A DNA stretch of 11,983 nt from Rhizobiaceae bacterium UBA1291 (GTDB lineage: Bacteria > Pseudomonadota > Alphaproteobacteria > Rhizobiales > Rhizobiaceae): the NCBI GenBank assembly GCA_002307905.1, contig DBUL01000211.1, positions 1 to 11,983 of the forward strand. The letters run 5' to 3'. Shown here in pieces: positions 5,435 through 11,983 of this stretch. The notes under the pieces were generated by a model. It was not told the DNA's origin. It saw nothing but the letters and a program-made list of their open reading frames with translations, and did no database searches. A program made the translations under genes and the position numbers. The stretch's first letter is position 1; the number at the start of each line of letters is the position of its first letter.

Positions 5435-6538
5435 ATGAGAAGACTTCTGATTGCCTTTGCCGCAGGGATCATTGCATCCGCCACTCAGGCCCTCGCCGAA
5501 ATCACGGTGACCGACGTCAAGGGTCGCGAGGTGACGCTGGAAAGGCCCGCCGAGCGGGTGGTGCTGGGCTTCTACTACGAGGATTTCCTGGCCGTTGTCG
5601 GCCCGCACGCGCTCGACAAGGTCGTGGCGCTTTCACTCTCGACTTGGAAGGACTGGCGGCCCAACCAGTTCGCGGCCTACGAGAAGGCGCTGCCGAAGCT
5701 CGCCTCGATACCCGATATCGGCAATACCGAGGACGGCACCTTCTCCGTTGAAAAGGTGATCGCGGCCAAGCCGGATCTCGTCATCCTCGCCGCCTGGTCC
5801 TATGACGCGCTCGGCGAAGGGGTGAAGCAGATCGAGGCCGCCGGCATTCCGGTGGTCACGCTCGACTACAATGCCCAGACGGTCGAGAAGCACGTGCTCT
5901 CCACCGAAGTGCTCGGCAAGGTGATGGGGGCCGAGGATCGCGCCACCAGGCTCGCCGACAACTACAAGGCCGCCATGGCTGACATCGACGCGCGCATCAA
6001 GGGCGCCGGTCCGACAACCCGGAAGGTCTATGTCGAACTGGCGCAGAAGGGCGCAGCCGAGGTCGGCAATTCCTATGGCGACAGCATGTGGGGGGCGCTG
6101 ATCGACAAGCTCGGCGGTGCCAATATCGCCAAGGGGCAGGTCGGAAACTGGGGACCGCTCAGCCCGGAATACGTACTGGCGCAGAAGCCCGACCTGATCT
6201 TCCTGGCCGGTTCGGAATGGGTGAACAAGCCGCTTTCCGTGCAGGTCGGCTTCGGCGCCGATCCGAAAGTGACGCGCGAGCGCATGGCCGGCTATCTTAG
6301 CCGTCCGGGCTGGTCGGAGCTTCCGGCCGTGCAGAATGGCGGGGTGCATGCGATCTATCACGGCGGTGCCCGCACGCTTTCGGACTATGTCTATGCGCAG
6401 TACATCGCCAAGCAGCTCTATCCGGAGGCGTTCAAGGACGTTCATCCGGCGCGGAATATCGAGCGCTATTACGACGCCTGGCTGCCGATCAAGGCCGAGG
6501 GCGTGTTCGTGCTGCCCTATGAGGCGCCGGTGCAATGA
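5435..6538 (+). CDS. Periplasmic substrate-binding protein of a FecBCD/BtuF-type ABC importer
   Basis: The 367-residue protein begins with a signal peptide (MRRLLIAFAAGIIASATQALA, cleavage about Ala21/Glu22). There is no lipobox, so it should be a soluble periplasmic protein. It continues with the class III binding-protein fold: ITVTDVKGREVTLERPAERVVL at the N terminus, then VEKVIAAKPDLVILAAWSYDALGEGVKQIEAAGIPVVTLDYN, a long linking helix (about 150-190), and the second lobe with YGDSMWGALIDKLGGANIA and LSPEYVLAQKPDLIFLAGSEW. This class carries ferric siderophores, haem, cobalamin or other metal chelates. The specific ligand cannot be deduced. The start is fixed by the signal peptide; the ribosome-binding site is weak (AAGAAAGAG). 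The stop overlaps the permease start by 4 bp (ATGA), indicating translational coupling. Confidence 0.9.
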   Translation: MRRLLIAFAAGIIASATQALAEITVTDVKGREVTLERPAERVVLGFYYEDFLAVVGPHALDKVVALSLSTWKDWRPNQFAAYEKALPKLASIPDIGNTEDGTFSVEKVIAAKPDLVILAAWSYDALGEGVKQIEAAGIPVVTLDYNAQTVEKHVLSTEVLGKVMGAEDRATRLADNYKAAMADIDARIKGAGPTTRKVYVELAQKGAAEVGNSYGDSMWGALIDKLGGANIAKGQVGNWGPLSPEYVLAQKPDLIFLAGSEWVNKPLSVQVGFGADPKVTRERMAGYLSRPGWSELPAVQNGGVHAIYHGGARTLSDYVYAQYIAKQLYPEAFKDVHPARNIERYYDAWLPIKAEGVFVLPYEAPVQ

Positions 6539-7599
6539 CCGTGATTGTCAGCGAGATGGAAGGCCTGCGCGACGGCTATCGTCGCGCATCCTCGCGCCGG
6601 GTGGTGGCCTTGCTGGCCGCCACGGCCTTCCTTCTCGGCTTGATGCTGCTCGACCTGACGACCGGCCCGTCCGGCCTGCCGCTCCTGGACGTCTGGAATG
6701 GGCTGTGGGCCGGACCGAACGGCGAGGACAGGATGGCGGCGACGATCCTGTGGCAATTGCGGATGCCGCAGACCGTGATGGGCATGCTGGTCGGCGCCTG
6801 CCTCGGTCTTGCCGGCCTGCAGATGCAGACGATCCTCGCCAATCCGCTGGCAAGCCCGTTCACGCTCGGTTTTTCCGCCGCTGCCGGTTTCGGCGCGGCC
6901 CTCGGCATCATGTTCGGGTCGCTGCTCCCGCTGCCGCCCTTCATCGTCATCCCGGCAATGGCCTTCGCCATGACGCTGGTCGCCTGCGGGCTGGTCTATT
7001 TCATCGCCCGCCTGCGCGGGGCCAGCCCCGAAATCCTCGTTCTCGGCGGGATCGCCGTGCTGTTCTTCTTCCAGTCGCTGCAGTCGCTGCTGCAATTCCT
7101 CGCCTCGCCAGAGGTGTTGCAGCAGATCGTCTTCTGGCTGTTCGGCAGCCTGCTCAAGGCGAGCTGGACCAGCGTTGCGGTGACGGGCTCGATTCTCGTT
7201 CTCTGCCTTCCGCTGGTCCTGCGCAGTTCCTGGGCGCTGACGACGCTCAGGCTCGGTGACGCCAATGCCCGCAGCCTCGGCCTGTCGGTCGAGCGGGTTC
7301 GCCGCGAGGCCTTCCTGATCGTTGCCGTGCTGACGGCAGCGGCCGTCTGCTTCGTCGGGACCATCGGATTCGTCGGGCTGATCGCACCGCATGTGGCGCG
7401 CACGCTGGTCGGCGAGGATCACCGCTACGCGCTGCCACTTTCGGCGGTGATGGGCGCCATCATCCTGGTCGGCGCCTCGGTGTTCGGCAAGTTCATCTCG
7501 CCGGCCGCTGTGATTCCGGTCGGCATCATTACCGCGGTTGCCGGGGTGCCCATGCTGTTTGCGGTGATTGCCCGACGCGGCGGCAAGGGGACGTCATGA
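6535..7599 (+). CDS. FecCD-family ABC transporter permease
   Basis: This 354-residue inner-membrane permease matches the FecCD/BtuC family, which imports iron chelates, haem or cobalamin. After a cytoplasmic N-terminal segment of about 20 residues comes a first hydrophobic helix (VVALLAATAFLLGLMLL). The conserved block follows: LRMPQTVMGMLVGACLGLAGLQMQTILANPLASPFTLGFSAAAGFGAALG. Near the C terminus is the coupling-helix region with LRLGDANARSLGLSVERVRR and then TIGFVGLIAPHVARTLVGEDHRYALPLSAVMGA. About ten membrane helices are expected for the family. The frequent family motif RLPR appears here as RMPQ. The gene overlaps its neighbours by 4 bp at both ends (ATGA), so binding protein, permease and ATPase should be made together. 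Confidence 0.94.
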   Translation: MTVIVSEMEGLRDGYRRASSRRVVALLAATAFLLGLMLLDLTTGPSGLPLLDVWNGLWAGPNGEDRMAATILWQLRMPQTVMGMLVGACLGLAGLQMQTILANPLASPFTLGFSAAAGFGAALGIMFGSLLPLPPFIVIPAMAFAMTLVACGLVYFIARLRGASPEILVLGGIAVLFFFQSLQSLLQFLASPEVLQQIVFWLFGSLLKASWTSVAVTGSILVLCLPLVLRSSWALTTLRLGDANARSLGLSVERVRREAFLIVAVLTAAAVCFVGTIGFVGLIAPHVARTLVGEDHRYALPLSAVMGAIILVGASVFGKFISPAAVIPVGIITAVAGVPMLFAVIARRGGKGTS

Positions 7600-8381
7600 C
7601 GGACCGGCTTGCCCTTGCCAATGTCTTCGTACAGCGTGGCGGGACCCGCATTCTTTACGATATCAGCGCGTCGCTCGAGCCGGGCCAGATCGTCGGGCTG
7701 GTCGGTCCGAACGGCGCCGGCAAGTCGACGCTGCTCAACGCGATCGCGGGCCTTGCGCCTTACGATGGCGTAATCGACTGGGCTGGCCGGCGCGTCGACA
7801 TCGGCGAGATCGGCTTCATGCCGCAACAATGCCAGGTGCGGGCCGAGCTCTCGGTCCTCGACGTGGTGCTGCTCGGGCACCACGAGCGGCTCGGCTGGCG
7901 CGTCGGCGACGATCTCCTGTGCTCGGCGACCGAAATGCTGCGGAGCTTTGGCATCGCCGACCTCGCCGGGCGGGCGATCCAGTCGCTTTCCGGCGGGCAG
8001 CAGCAACTCGTGCTGCTGGCGCAGCGGTTGCTGCGCGAACCGAAGCTCTTGCTGCTCGACGAGGCGACCAGCGCGCTGGACATCCGCCACCAGATGCGGG
8101 TGTTCGACCTGCTCACAGACTATGTCGCCCGCACCGGGGCGCTCGTGCTGATCGCCATCCACGATCTCAACCTTGCCGCCCGCCACAGCGACAGCGTTGT
8201 TCTCCTCCATGCCGGAAGGCTGGAGGGCATGGGTACGTTCGAGGAAATCGTCACGCCGCAGGCGCTGCGCGCGGTTTACGGCATCGAAGCGGAGGTCCTG
8301 TCCTGCCGCAACGGCCGGCCCGTCGTCGTGCCCCATGCAGCCTGTCGGCCGGAAACGAATTTCCAAACGCGTCCGGCTTAA
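7596..8381 (+). CDS. ABC transporter ATP-binding protein (FecE/BtuD-type)
   Basis: This 261-residue cytoplasmic ATPase powers the importer encoded just upstream. All nucleotide-binding motifs are intact: Walker A GPNGAGKST (37-45), Q-loop glutamine in FMPQQ (about 77), signature LSGGQ (131-135), Walker B LLLLDEAT with catalytic Glu156, D-loop SALD (159-162), and the switch histidine in AIHD (His189). The segment between Walker A and the Q-loop is shorter than usual for FecE. ATG 7596 overlaps the permease stop (ATGA). The last 25 or so residues, after EVLSCRNGRPVVVPHA, form a polar tail. There is no clear intrinsic terminator after the stop; a 14-bp palindrome lies 9 bp downstream. Confidence 0.94.
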   Translation: MTDRLALANVFVQRGGTRILYDISASLEPGQIVGLVGPNGAGKSTLLNAIAGLAPYDGVIDWAGRRVDIGEIGFMPQQCQVRAELSVLDVVLLGHHERLGWRVGDDLLCSATEMLRSFGIADLAGRAIQSLSGGQQQLVLLAQRLLREPKLLLLDEATSALDIRHQMRVFDLLTDYVARTGALVLIAIHDLNLAARHSDSVVLLHAGRLEGMGTFEEIVTPQALRAVYGIEAEVLSCRNGRPVVVPHAACRPETNFQTRPA

Positions 8382-8390
8382 AGCAATCGC

Positions 8391-8404
8391 CTGCGACGTC
8401 GCAG
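8391..8404. promoter_or_regulatory. Perfect 14-bp palindrome after the ABC operon
   Basis: CTGCGACGTCGCAG is fully self-complementary and lies 9 bp after the ATPase stop. In RNA it could form only a 5-bp stem and has no T run, so it is a poor terminator. As DNA it has the symmetry of a dimeric operator. It may be chance in GC-rich sequence. The rest of 8382-8509 shows no gene. Confidence 0.3.
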
Positions 8405-8473
8405 CAAGGGCCGCGAGGCGTCCGCCTTCGCAAGAACCCGGCGCATCCTCGTTTTCGCACCTTGCCAAAATCA

Positions 8474-8501
8474 TTGCCGGGCGAGGGCAAAACTGCTAAG
8501 A
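8474..8501 (+). promoter_or_regulatory. Possible sigma-70-type promoter for the leuC leader ORF and leuC
   Basis: TTGCCG (8474-8479) and CTAAGA (8496-8501) are spaced by 16 bp and weakly resemble a rhizobial housekeeping promoter. Transcription would begin around 8508-8510, at or next to the ATG of the 38-codon ORF, which would make that ORF nearly leaderless. This is a visual match only. Confidence 0.3.
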
Positions 8502-8509
8502 GCCCAGCC

Positions 8510-8626
8510 ATGGGATCGAAATTCGGATGTCTCGCGCCTGATATCTACGTGCTGCAGGACCACAAGCGTCTGCCGGCACGCTTTTTCGCGCGCGTCTCCG
8601 GGGCGCTCACCAGCCTTCTAGGCTAA
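8510..8626 (+). CDS. Candidate 38-aa small ORF, possible leuC leader peptide
   Basis: This short ORF (ATG 8510, TAA 8624-8626) encodes a 38-residue peptide starting [13 protein letters not shown] and ending [12 protein letters not shown] do not recognise it as a named family. Its third codon positions are about 71% G or C, consistent with coding but not decisive. AAGAG (8498-8502) could serve as ribosome-binding site at 7 bp, though the same bases may be the -10 element. It ends with Leu-Leu-Gly, and one of the leucines uses CTA, a rare codon here. A weak stem (8639-8645 with 8652-8658) and a CCTTTT run (8671-8676) follow before leuC. The arrangement suggests a leucine-responsive leader peptide, but it could equally be a small free-standing protein or chance. 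Confidence 0.4.
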   Translation: MGSKFGCLAPDIYVLQDHKRLPARFFARVSGALTSLLG

Positions 8627-8699
8627 GCGTTCGTCATCGGCGCCGCCCGTACGGTGTCCTGCCCGCATTCCCTTTTCACACTCAGACGGATCTTCAGCC

Positions 8700-10109
8700 A
8701 TGAGCGCACCCCGGACCCTCTACGACAAGATTTTCGACGACCATCTGGTCGACCGCCAGGAAGACGGCACCTGTCTTCTCTATATCGACCGGCATCTCGT
8801 TCACGAAGTGACGAGCCCCCAGGCGTTCGAAGGCCTGCGCATGGCGCACCGCACGGTGCACGCCCCGCAGAAGACGCTCGCCGTGGTCGACCACAACGTG
8901 CCGACCACGCCGGACCGCCACACGGGCATCAAGAACGAGGAAAGCCGCATCCAGGTCGAGGCGCTGGCGCATAACGCCGCCGAGTTCGGCGTGGAATACT
9001 ATTCCGAGAACGACAAGCGCCAGGGCATCGTGCACATCGTCGGCCCCGAGCAGGGCTTCACGCTTCCCGGCATGACTATCGTCTGCGGTGACAGCCATAC
9101 ATCGACGCATGGCGCCTTCGGTGCTTTGGCGCACGGTATCGGCACGTCGGAAGTCGAGCACGTGCTCGCCACCCAGACGCTGATCCAGTCGAAGGCAAAG
9201 AACATGCTGGTGCGCGTCGAAGGCCAGCTGCCGCCGGGTGTCACGGCCAAGGACATCGTCCTGGCGGTGATCGGCAAGATCGGCACTGCCGGTGGCAACG
9301 GTCACGCGATGGAGTTTGCGGGCAGTGCCATTCGCGAGCTGTCGATGGAAGGCCGCATGACGGTGTGCAACATGACGATCGAGGGCGGTGCCCGCGCCGG
9401 CCTGATCGCGCCGGACGAAAAGACCTTCGCATACATCAAGGACAAGCCGCGCGCGCCGAAGGGCGAGGCCTGGGATCAGGCGGTCGCCTACTGGAAGACG
9501 CTTCATACCGACGAGGGCGCGCATTTCGACAAGGTCGTCGTGCTCGACGCCGCCAACCTGCCGCCGATCGTCTCCTGGGGTTCCTCGCCGGAGGATGTCG
9601 TGTCGATCGAGGGGGTCGTGCCGAACCCGGACGAGATCGCCGACGAGAACAAGCGCGTCTCCAAGTGGCGGGCGCTCGACTACATGGGCCTGAAGCCGGG
9701 CACCAAGATGACCGACATCGCCATCGACCGGGTGTTCATCGGCTCCTGCACCAATGGCCGCATCGAGGACCTGCGCGCCGCCGCCAAGGTGCTCGAAGGC
9801 CGCCATGTCGCGCCGACCATTTCGGCCATGGTCGTGCCGGGTTCGGGCCTGGTCAAGGAACAGGCGGAAGCCGAAGGCCTCGACAAGATCTTCAAGGATG
9901 CCGGCATGGAATGGCGTGAGCCGGGTTGCTCGATGTGCCTGGCCATGAACGACGACCGGCTGAAGCCGGGCGAGCGCTGCGCCTCGACCTCGAACCGCAA
10001 TTTCGAGGGTCGCCAGGGCTATAAGGGCCGCACCCATCTGGTCTCGCCGGCCATGGCGGCCGCGGCCGCGGTTGCCGGTCACTTCGTTGACATTCGCGAA
10101 TGGAAGTAA
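8700..10109 (+). CDS. leuC: 3-isopropylmalate dehydratase large subunit
   Basis: LeuC pairs with LeuD to isomerise 2-isopropylmalate to 3-isopropylmalate in leucine biosynthesis, in the cytoplasm. The 469-residue length is normal. Family motifs run in order: [12 protein letters not shown] (6-17), the DHNVPTT segment (about 64), [31 protein letters not shown] (about 130-160), IGSCTNGR (about 347-354), and [11 protein letters not shown] (about 407-417). The three 4Fe-4S ligands are visible as Cys350, Cys410 and Cys413, matching the aconitase-superfamily pattern. The start ATG 8700 has a modest ACGGA (8685-8689) about 10 bp upstream and fits the usual N terminus. leuD is not in the window and must be elsewhere, as is common in rhizobia. 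A strong terminator follows, so the gene is not co-transcribed with the downstream transporter. Confidence 0.97.
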   Translation: MSAPRTLYDKIFDDHLVDRQEDGTCLLYIDRHLVHEVTSPQAFEGLRMAHRTVHAPQKTLAVVDHNVPTTPDRHTGIKNEESRIQVEALAHNAAEFGVEYYSENDKRQGIVHIVGPEQGFTLPGMTIVCGDSHTSTHGAFGALAHGIGTSEVEHVLATQTLIQSKAKNMLVRVEGQLPPGVTAKDIVLAVIGKIGTAGGNGHAMEFAGSAIRELSMEGRMTVCNMTIEGGARAGLIAPDEKTFAYIKDKPRAPKGEAWDQAVAYWKTLHTDEGAHFDKVVVLDAANLPPIVSWGSSPEDVVSIEGVVPNPDEIADENKRVSKWRALDYMGLKPGTKMTDIAIDRVFIGSCTNGRIEDLRAAAKVLEGRHVAPTISAMVVPGSGLVKEQAEAEGLDKIFKDAGMEWREPGCSMCLAMNDDRLKPGERCASTSNRNFEGRQGYKGRTHLVSPAMAAAAAVAGHFVDIREWK

Positions 10110-10142
10110 GGTAGAGGCGGATTTCTTTTCCGCGTCCGATCG

Positions 10143-10174
10143 AGGCCGCCCGTGGTAATTCGGGCGGCCTTTTT
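10143..10174 (+). terminator. Intrinsic terminator of leuC
   Basis: AGGCCGCCCG (10143-10152) pairs perfectly with CGGGCGGCCT (10161-10170) around an 8-nt loop and runs into TTTTT (10170-10174). It lies 33 bp after the leuC stop. A smaller hairpin, GCGGA/TCCGC (10117-10121 with 10129-10133), precedes it. Confidence 0.93.
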
Positions 10175-10220
10175 GCGATCAGGGGCGATTGCAAAGCGCT
10201 GCAAAGTAGCTATCGTCCGG

Positions 10221-10242
10221 CCGTCACAAAACTGTCATAAAA
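10221..10242 (+). promoter_or_regulatory. Putative PhoB-binding site (Pho box) upstream of the EamA transporter
   Basis: Two contiguous 11-bp direct repeats, CCGTCACAAAA (10221-10231) and CTGTCATAAAA (10232-10242), match the known Pho-box pattern of CTGTCAT-type units at 11-bp spacing. The second repeat is a perfect CTGTCAT and the first differs at two positions. The site lies 78 bp upstream of the transporter start. About 11 bp further on, GATGTA (10255-10260) is a possible -10 element, which is where PhoB-activated promoters place it. The leuC terminator just upstream means the box can only serve the downstream gene. This predicts induction by phosphate limitation. Confidence 0.65.
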
Positions 10243-10320
10243 AGCCCGGCGCCTGATGTATTCCCTTTTCGAGTTCGCTTTGCTCAGGCGCCACCTTTTC
10301 CGACCGCAGGCGGTGCCGCG

Positions 10321-11151
10321 TTGAGCACGATAGCCGTCGGGCTGGCGCTGGTCGCTGCCATCCTTCATGCCAGCTGGAACGCCTTCCTGCGCAACGGCGC
10401 CGACCGGCTGTGGTCGGTCACGGTGATGAGTCTTGCCGGCACCTTGATTGCCGCGCCGTTCATTCTCTATTTCCCGCTGCCGGGGCCGGCGGCCTGGTTC
10501 TACATCCTGCTCTCGTCCCTGCTGCAGGTGGGCTACAGCCTGTTCCTCGTCGCCGCCTACCGCCATGGCGAACTGGGGCAGGTCTATCCGATCGTGCGCG
10601 GCACGGTGCCGCTGCTGGTGACGCTCGGCGGCTTCCTGTTCTTCGGCGAGATCCTCGGACCCTTCCAGACGCTCGGCGTCGTGCTGGTGGCAGCCGGCAT
10701 CATGAGCCTTTCGCTCGGCAAGCAGCGGGCGGCCAATTCCTCCCTGCTCTTTGCGCTTGCGACCGGCTTGATCATTGCCTGCTATTCGACGGTGGATGCA
10801 CGCGGTGTTCATACGGTCGGCCAGCCGCTGGCCTATGCCATGTGGGTGATCTTCCTCTACGGGTTGATGCTGGCGGTGACCTATACGGTGATCCGGCGGG
10901 GCCTCGTCATCGACGTCCGCTCGCCGGTTACCTGGAAGGCGTTCGGCGGCGGGGTGGTGGCACTGGCCGCCTACGGTCTGGTGGTGGTCGCCTATTCCTT
11001 CGCACCGGCCGGGCTGGTGACGGCGGTGCGCGAGACAAGCGTGGTGTTTGCCGTCCTGATCGGCGCGCTGTTCCTCGGCGAGCAGCTGACCCTTCGCCGG
11101 CTGGCCGCCTGCGTCATTGTCGCTGTTGGCGCCGTCTTCGTCAGCCTCTAG
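10321..11151 (+). CDS. EamA/DMT-superfamily transporter
   Basis: The 276-residue inner-membrane protein is built from two EamA repeats, each about five helices. The first repeat starts AVGLALVAAILHASWNAFLRNGADRLW and ends with PIVRGTVPLLVTLGGFLFFGEILGPFQTLGVVLVAAGIMSL. The second starts at LLFALATGLIIACYSTVDARGVHTVG and ends with TAVRETSVVFAVLIGALFLGEQLTLRRLAACVIVAVGAVFVSL. The paired R-T/E-S...GE motifs are diagnostic of drug/metabolite transporters. The substrate is unknown; family members move amino acids, nucleotide sugars, organic cations and others. The start is TTG 10321, with AGG (10308-10310) at 10 bp; the next in-frame ATG would remove the first helix. A Pho box upstream suggests a role in phosphate limitation, for example transport of a phosphorus-containing or membrane-lipid-related compound. 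That is inference. Confidence 0.9.
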   Translation: MSTIAVGLALVAAILHASWNAFLRNGADRLWSVTVMSLAGTLIAAPFILYFPLPGPAAWFYILLSSLLQVGYSLFLVAAYRHGELGQVYPIVRGTVPLLVTLGGFLFFGEILGPFQTLGVVLVAAGIMSLSLGKQRAANSSLLFALATGLIIACYSTVDARGVHTVGQPLAYAMWVIFLYGLMLAVTYTVIRRGLVIDVRSPVTWKAFGGGVVALAAYGLVVVAYSFAPAGLVTAVRETSVVFAVLIGALFLGEQLTLRRLAACVIVAVGAVFVSL

Positions 11152-11231
11152 AGTGGCGGGGCAGTGTACGGGCTCAACCGTCGGGCACATAAGTGTGTTT
11201 CATGTGAATCATCCTTCGGGAGGTGGCCGCA

Positions 11232-11780
11232 ATGGCGTTGAAACAGCAGGATACCGGCGAAGTCCGGGGGGTGCGCCTTCTTCTGCTCAGGCACGCCAAG
11301 TCGGCCTGGCCGGAGGGCGTTGCCGACGAGGAGCGTCCGCTCAACGGGCGCGGCCGCGCCGCGGCCTTGCTGATCGGCGATTATCTTGCCGAGGCGAAGC
11401 TGATCCCGGATCTTGCCCTCGTCTCGTCGGCGCGTCGCACGCAGGAAACCTGGGCGCTGGTGCGTGAGCGACTGCCCCGCCAGCCGGAAATGCGCATTGT
11501 CGCCGAACTCTATGCCGCCAGCACCGGGCAAATCCTCAACGTCCTGCAGGCGGTCGAACCGACCTCGAGGACGGTGCTGATCCTCGCCCACAATCCAGGC
11601 ATGCAGGATCTGGCCCTGGCGCTTTCGGGCGGCGGCGATGCGGCGTCACGGGAGAGCGTAGCGGCAAAGTATCCGACCGGGGCATTGGCGGTGATCGACT
11701 TTCCGGCGGCGCAATGGTCGGACGTCGGCAGAGGCATGGGGCGTCTCGACCGCTTCATCACGCCGCGCGCGCTTGGATGA
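11232..11780 (+). CDS. SixA-like histidine phosphatase
   Basis: This 182-residue protein of the histidine phosphatase (RHG) superfamily starts with VRLLLLRHAKSAWPEG. The RHAKS motif (His21 as phospho-acceptor) is typical of the SixA branch, which removes phosphate from phosphohistidine in HPt or PTS-type proteins. SSARRTQET (Arg68) and the second catalytic histidine in LILAHNPGMQDLA (His120) are present, as is AELY (92-95). The C terminus (TGALAVIDFPAAQW) fits SixA-like proteins. The protein is probably cytoplasmic. ATG 11232 has a strong GGGAGG (11218-11223) at 8 bp; an in-frame GTG at 11223 overlaps that site and is unlikely. The gap from the EamA gene is 80 bp with no terminator, so read-through is possible. 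Its phosphoprotein partner is not in the window. Confidence 0.88.
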   Translation: MALKQQDTGEVRGVRLLLLRHAKSAWPEGVADEERPLNGRGRAAALLIGDYLAEAKLIPDLALVSSARRTQETWALVRERLPRQPEMRIVAELYAASTGQILNVLQAVEPTSRTVLILAHNPGMQDLALALSGGGDAASRESVAAKYPTGALAVIDFPAAQWSDVGRGMGRLDRFITPRALG

Positions 11781-11788
11781 GCGGACGC

Positions 11789-11983
11789 TCAAAGCACTGT
11801 CAGCACGGTCCGGTTGTCGAGGTAGGGCAGGAGCCGGCGCATGTCGGCGGGGGAGAGCGCCACGCAGCCTTCGGTCGGCGGGTAGCCGGGCCGGGCGACG
11901 TGGAAGAAGATCGCCGAACCGCAGCTGCGCCGACGGCAGGTGACATTCCAGTCCAGGACGATGCAGACGTCGTAGAGCCGGTC
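11789..11983 (-). CDS. L,D-transpeptidase (YkuD family), C-terminal part (partial)
   Basis: The minus strand is open from the window end to the stop at 11789-11791 (complement), giving the last 64 residues of a protein whose start lies beyond the window. The fragment contains LYDVCIVLDWNV, SAIFFHVARPGYPPTEGCVALSPADMRRLL and a short C terminus (TVLTVL). The HVARP...TEGCVAL block is the YkuD catalytic signature, with the nucleophilic cysteine encoded at 11864-11866 and its partner histidine 12 residues before. Such enzymes make 3-3 cross-links in peptidoglycan or attach outer-membrane proteins to it, in the periplasm. It converges on the histidine phosphatase gene with only 8 bp between stop codons and no visible terminator. 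Confidence 0.9.
   Translation of the reverse strand, partial: DRLYDVCIVLDWNVTCRRRSCGSAIFFHVARPGYPPTEGCVALSPADMRRLLPYLDNRTVLTVL

Noticed and set aside
7425..8474. A 349-codon minus-strand open frame opposite the ABC ATPase
   Set aside because: It mirrors a gene with every ABC motif intact; its composition is that of a shadow frame and it has no recognisable domain.
8694..10082. A 462-codon open frame on the minus strand opposite leuC
   Set aside because: leuC on the plus strand is unmistakable with all catalytic cysteines. The antisense frame is His/Arg/Asp-rich low-quality protein, as expected from reverse reading of GC-rich codons.

Overview
The window is high-GC DNA with strong G/C bias at third codon positions. 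Its gene order, ffh – chorismate mutase – rpsP – rimM – trmD – rplS – leuC, is the arrangement I associate with alphaproteobacteria of the Rhizobiales. Long Ala/Glu-rich tails on bS16 and bL19, a FixK-like Crp/Fnr regulator and a rhizobial-style YkuD L,D-transpeptidase fit the same group. The assignment (Rhizobium/Agrobacterium/Ensifer/Shinella-like) rests on protein features and synteny, not on a database search.

Region 1 (1-4092) is a translation and protein-targeting cluster: the 3' end of ffh, a small AroQ-type chorismate mutase, rpsP (bS16), rimM, trmD and rplS (bL19). Two near-identical hairpins precede rpsP. An intrinsic terminator-like hairpin and a second bulged hairpin lie between rpsP and rimM. 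rimM and trmD are translationally adjacent. The usual trmD-rplS junction is interrupted by an oppositely oriented TauE/SafE-family permease, so rplS probably has its own promoter. rplS ends in a textbook UUCG-loop terminator.

Region 2 (4197-8381) looks like a metal or metal-chelate uptake cassette. It holds a small exported protein with a CxxC motif (DUF2946-like), a Crp/Fnr-family regulator without an FNR-type N-terminal cysteine cluster, and a tightly overlapped FecB/FecC/FecE-type ABC importer: binding protein, permease and ATPase joined by two ATGA overlaps. Substrate and regulatory ligand cannot be read from the sequence.

Region 3 (8382-10174) holds leuC, the large subunit of isopropylmalate isomerase, with a strong terminator. 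A possible 38-codon upstream ORF ends in Leu-Leu-Gly and may be a leader peptide.

Region 4 (10175-11983) holds a 10-TM EamA/DMT transporter preceded by a very good PhoB-type box, a SixA-like histidine phosphatase, and on the minus strand the C-terminal part of a YkuD L,D-transpeptidase running off the window.

No mobile element, CRISPR array, tRNA or rRNA was seen. Most of the window is ordinary core genome. The more interesting signals are regulatory: the Pho box, the leuC leader ORF, the tandem rpsP leader hairpins and the regulator/importer cassette.
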